Shown piece by piece: positions 63,374-64,000 of a stretch of DNA of 64,000 nt. Source of the stretch: G965116155 sp965116155. Lineage in GTDB: Bacteria > Bdellovibrionota > Bdellovibrionia > Bdellovibrionales > UBA1609. The DNA is taken from positions 186,001-250,000 of the forward strand of contig OZ220488.1 of NCBI GenBank assembly GCA_965116155.1, read 5' to 3'. The number at the start of each line of letters is the position of its first letter. The stretch's first letter is position 1. Made by a program: the position numbers and the translations under genes. A model generated the notes under the pieces. The model was not told the origin of the DNA. It saw nothing but the letters and a program-made list of their open reading frames with translations, and made no database searches.

Positions 63374-63738
63374 ATGCCTCTAAGGCATGTGGTGCGGCGG
63401 CTGGTGAGGGGCGTTTTTGTTAGCCTTTGAGGAGCTGGCGCTGTTTTTTATGGGCATGGGTGTGCTGATGTCTTTGGCAGCATGGGGGATCTACTACTTT
63501 GAGCACCCCTTGCAGCCAGAGGTGTTTGACTCGTGGTTTAGCAGTTTGTGGTGGGAGTGTGGTGACCCTTACCACCGTGGGCTATGGGGACATGGCCCCT
63601 ATTAGCATTGGGGGCAGGGTGTTTACCATTTTTATGCTGTCTATTGGGTTGGGGTTGTTTTTTATACCTGCCGGCATTTTTACCGACGCCTTAGCCAGAG
63701 TTAGGAAGCAAGAGCAGCTAAAAAATAGCCAGCCGTGA
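63374..63738 (+). pseudogene. Two-span potassium channel gene with two frameshifts
   Basis: AAAGGAGGA precedes ATG 63374. Reading MPLRHVVRRLVRG, one base must be removed at the T5 run (near 63413) to continue as LLAFEELALFFMGMGVLMSLAAWGIYYFEHP. A second base must be removed at GGG near 63549 to give WWSVVTLTTVGYGDMAPI, the K+ selectivity filter TTVGYGD with its pore helix, then a second span (VFTIFMLSIGLGLFFIPAGIF). Repaired, it is a small Ion_trans_2 channel of about 120 residues. Both shifts are single-base insertions, so either decay or sequencing error is possible. Confidence 0.7.
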
Positions 63739-63775
63739 CTTGACCTGCCAGGTTGTCTTAAAGCAATTGCTCTTG
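63736..63775. repeat. Family B fragment
   Basis: GTGACTTGACCTGCCAGGTT followed by GTCTTAAAGCAA matches the end of the long module of family B (GTGACCTGACCTGCCAGATT, GGTTTAACGCTA) with a few changes. It lies between the channel gene and the partial gene to the right and reaches into the last codons of the latter. Confidence 0.6.
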
Positions 63776-64000
63776 AGCTTTTCTGCCATCGTACCAGTGG
63801 AACAAGCAGGCTGTTTGGGCAACTTCGGAGTTAACGGGCTGTTCGCGGTTGGTGAGTTTTTCTATACCATCACCCAAGTGGCCCCAAAACTTTATCAACC
63901 TCGCACTGAGGCCGATTCGAGGAGGCCTTGCGCCAGCGCTTTTTGCTAAATCGCAGAACATTTTTTTAATGGTGATGTTCTCTCGAGTTAAAATGTACCT
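63758..64000 (-). CDS. Unknown protein, C-terminal part (partial)
   Basis: The minus-strand frame is open from the right edge of the window to a TAA at 63758, about 80 codons. It includes RENITIKKMFCDLAKSAGAR, IKFWGHLGDGIEKLTNRE and HWYDGRKAQEQLL. It continues upstream of the Met at 63961 without a stop, so the start is probably outside the window. No family is recognised; a transposase or regulator tail is possible but unsupported. Its last codons coincide with a family B fragment, as seen for other genes here. Confidence 0.4.
   Translation of the reverse strand, partial: RYILTRENITIKKMFCDLAKSAGARPPRIGLSARLIKFWGHLGDGIEKLTNREQPVNSEVAQTACLFHWYDGRKAQEQLL

Overview
The window looks like a stretch of a chromosome from a Gram-negative, diderm bacterium of the former Deltaproteobacteria. 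Bdellovibrionota is the best guess, made from memory of family distributions and not from any search. The pointers are a short Bdellovibrio-type histone-fold protein, a pilB-pilT-pilC-pilS-pilR cluster, a eukaryotic-type glutamine synthetase (GlnII), a phenylalanine-hydroxylase-like enzyme, and many Sec-exported proteins of unknown function. The single 16S rRNA gene (about 49690-51206) should settle the placement.

Layout. 1-3770: 3' end of lon, a lipoprotein, a secreted protein with a family resemblance to acidobacterial proteins, and an HU-like gene coupled to dprA. 3771-4824: tandem palindromic repeats around the remnant of an Rpn-type gene broken by an in-frame TAG. 4825-12028: four genes for secreted proteins of unknown function, the last two coupled by a TAATG overlap. 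12751-20382: type IV pilus motor genes and their two-component regulators, with no pilin gene. 21100-25240: a divergent UvrA and a DUF4143-type AAA ATPase, followed by a perfect 244-bp tandem array. 26043-27680: two more secreted unknowns. 28073-34671: a STAS-amt-glnII operon divergent from an RsbW-like kinase and an RsbU/SpoIIE-like phosphatase, suggesting a partner-switch module beside ammonium assimilation. 34682-39358: YceI-like protein, a tandem serine protease and an ETF-ubiquinone-oxidoreductase-like protein. 39359-47768: ybeY, murJ, an aromatic amino acid hydroxylase, then rodA, mrdA, mreD and mreC (elongasome genes without mreB). 47877-49032: a frameshifted PpiD/SurA-like gene. 49690-51206: a 16S gene with no 23S following. 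51869-59569: an ABC-2 exporter, initiator tRNA, a membrane protein, a histone, glnS, ldcA, purB and an outer-membrane-like protein. 59707-64000: a frameshifted unknown gene, a PrkA-like AAA+ ATPase that begins with a signal peptide, a broken potassium channel gene and one partial unknown gene.

The most unusual feature is the intergenic DNA. Nearly every long gap holds members of a large family of modular palindromic repeats (families A, B and C here, roughly one per 4 kb). Each has a fairly constant hairpin module plus a second hairpin whose outer arms differ between copies but remain mutually complementary. Some copies are nested in others, some are chimeric, and many abut or supply the stop codon of the neighbouring gene. 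No transposase is visible with them.

Three genes (47877-49032, 59707-60406, 63374-63738) can be repaired by single-base changes, two of them at homopolymers. They may be pseudogenes, phase-variable genes or uncorrected sequencing indels; the sequence alone cannot decide.
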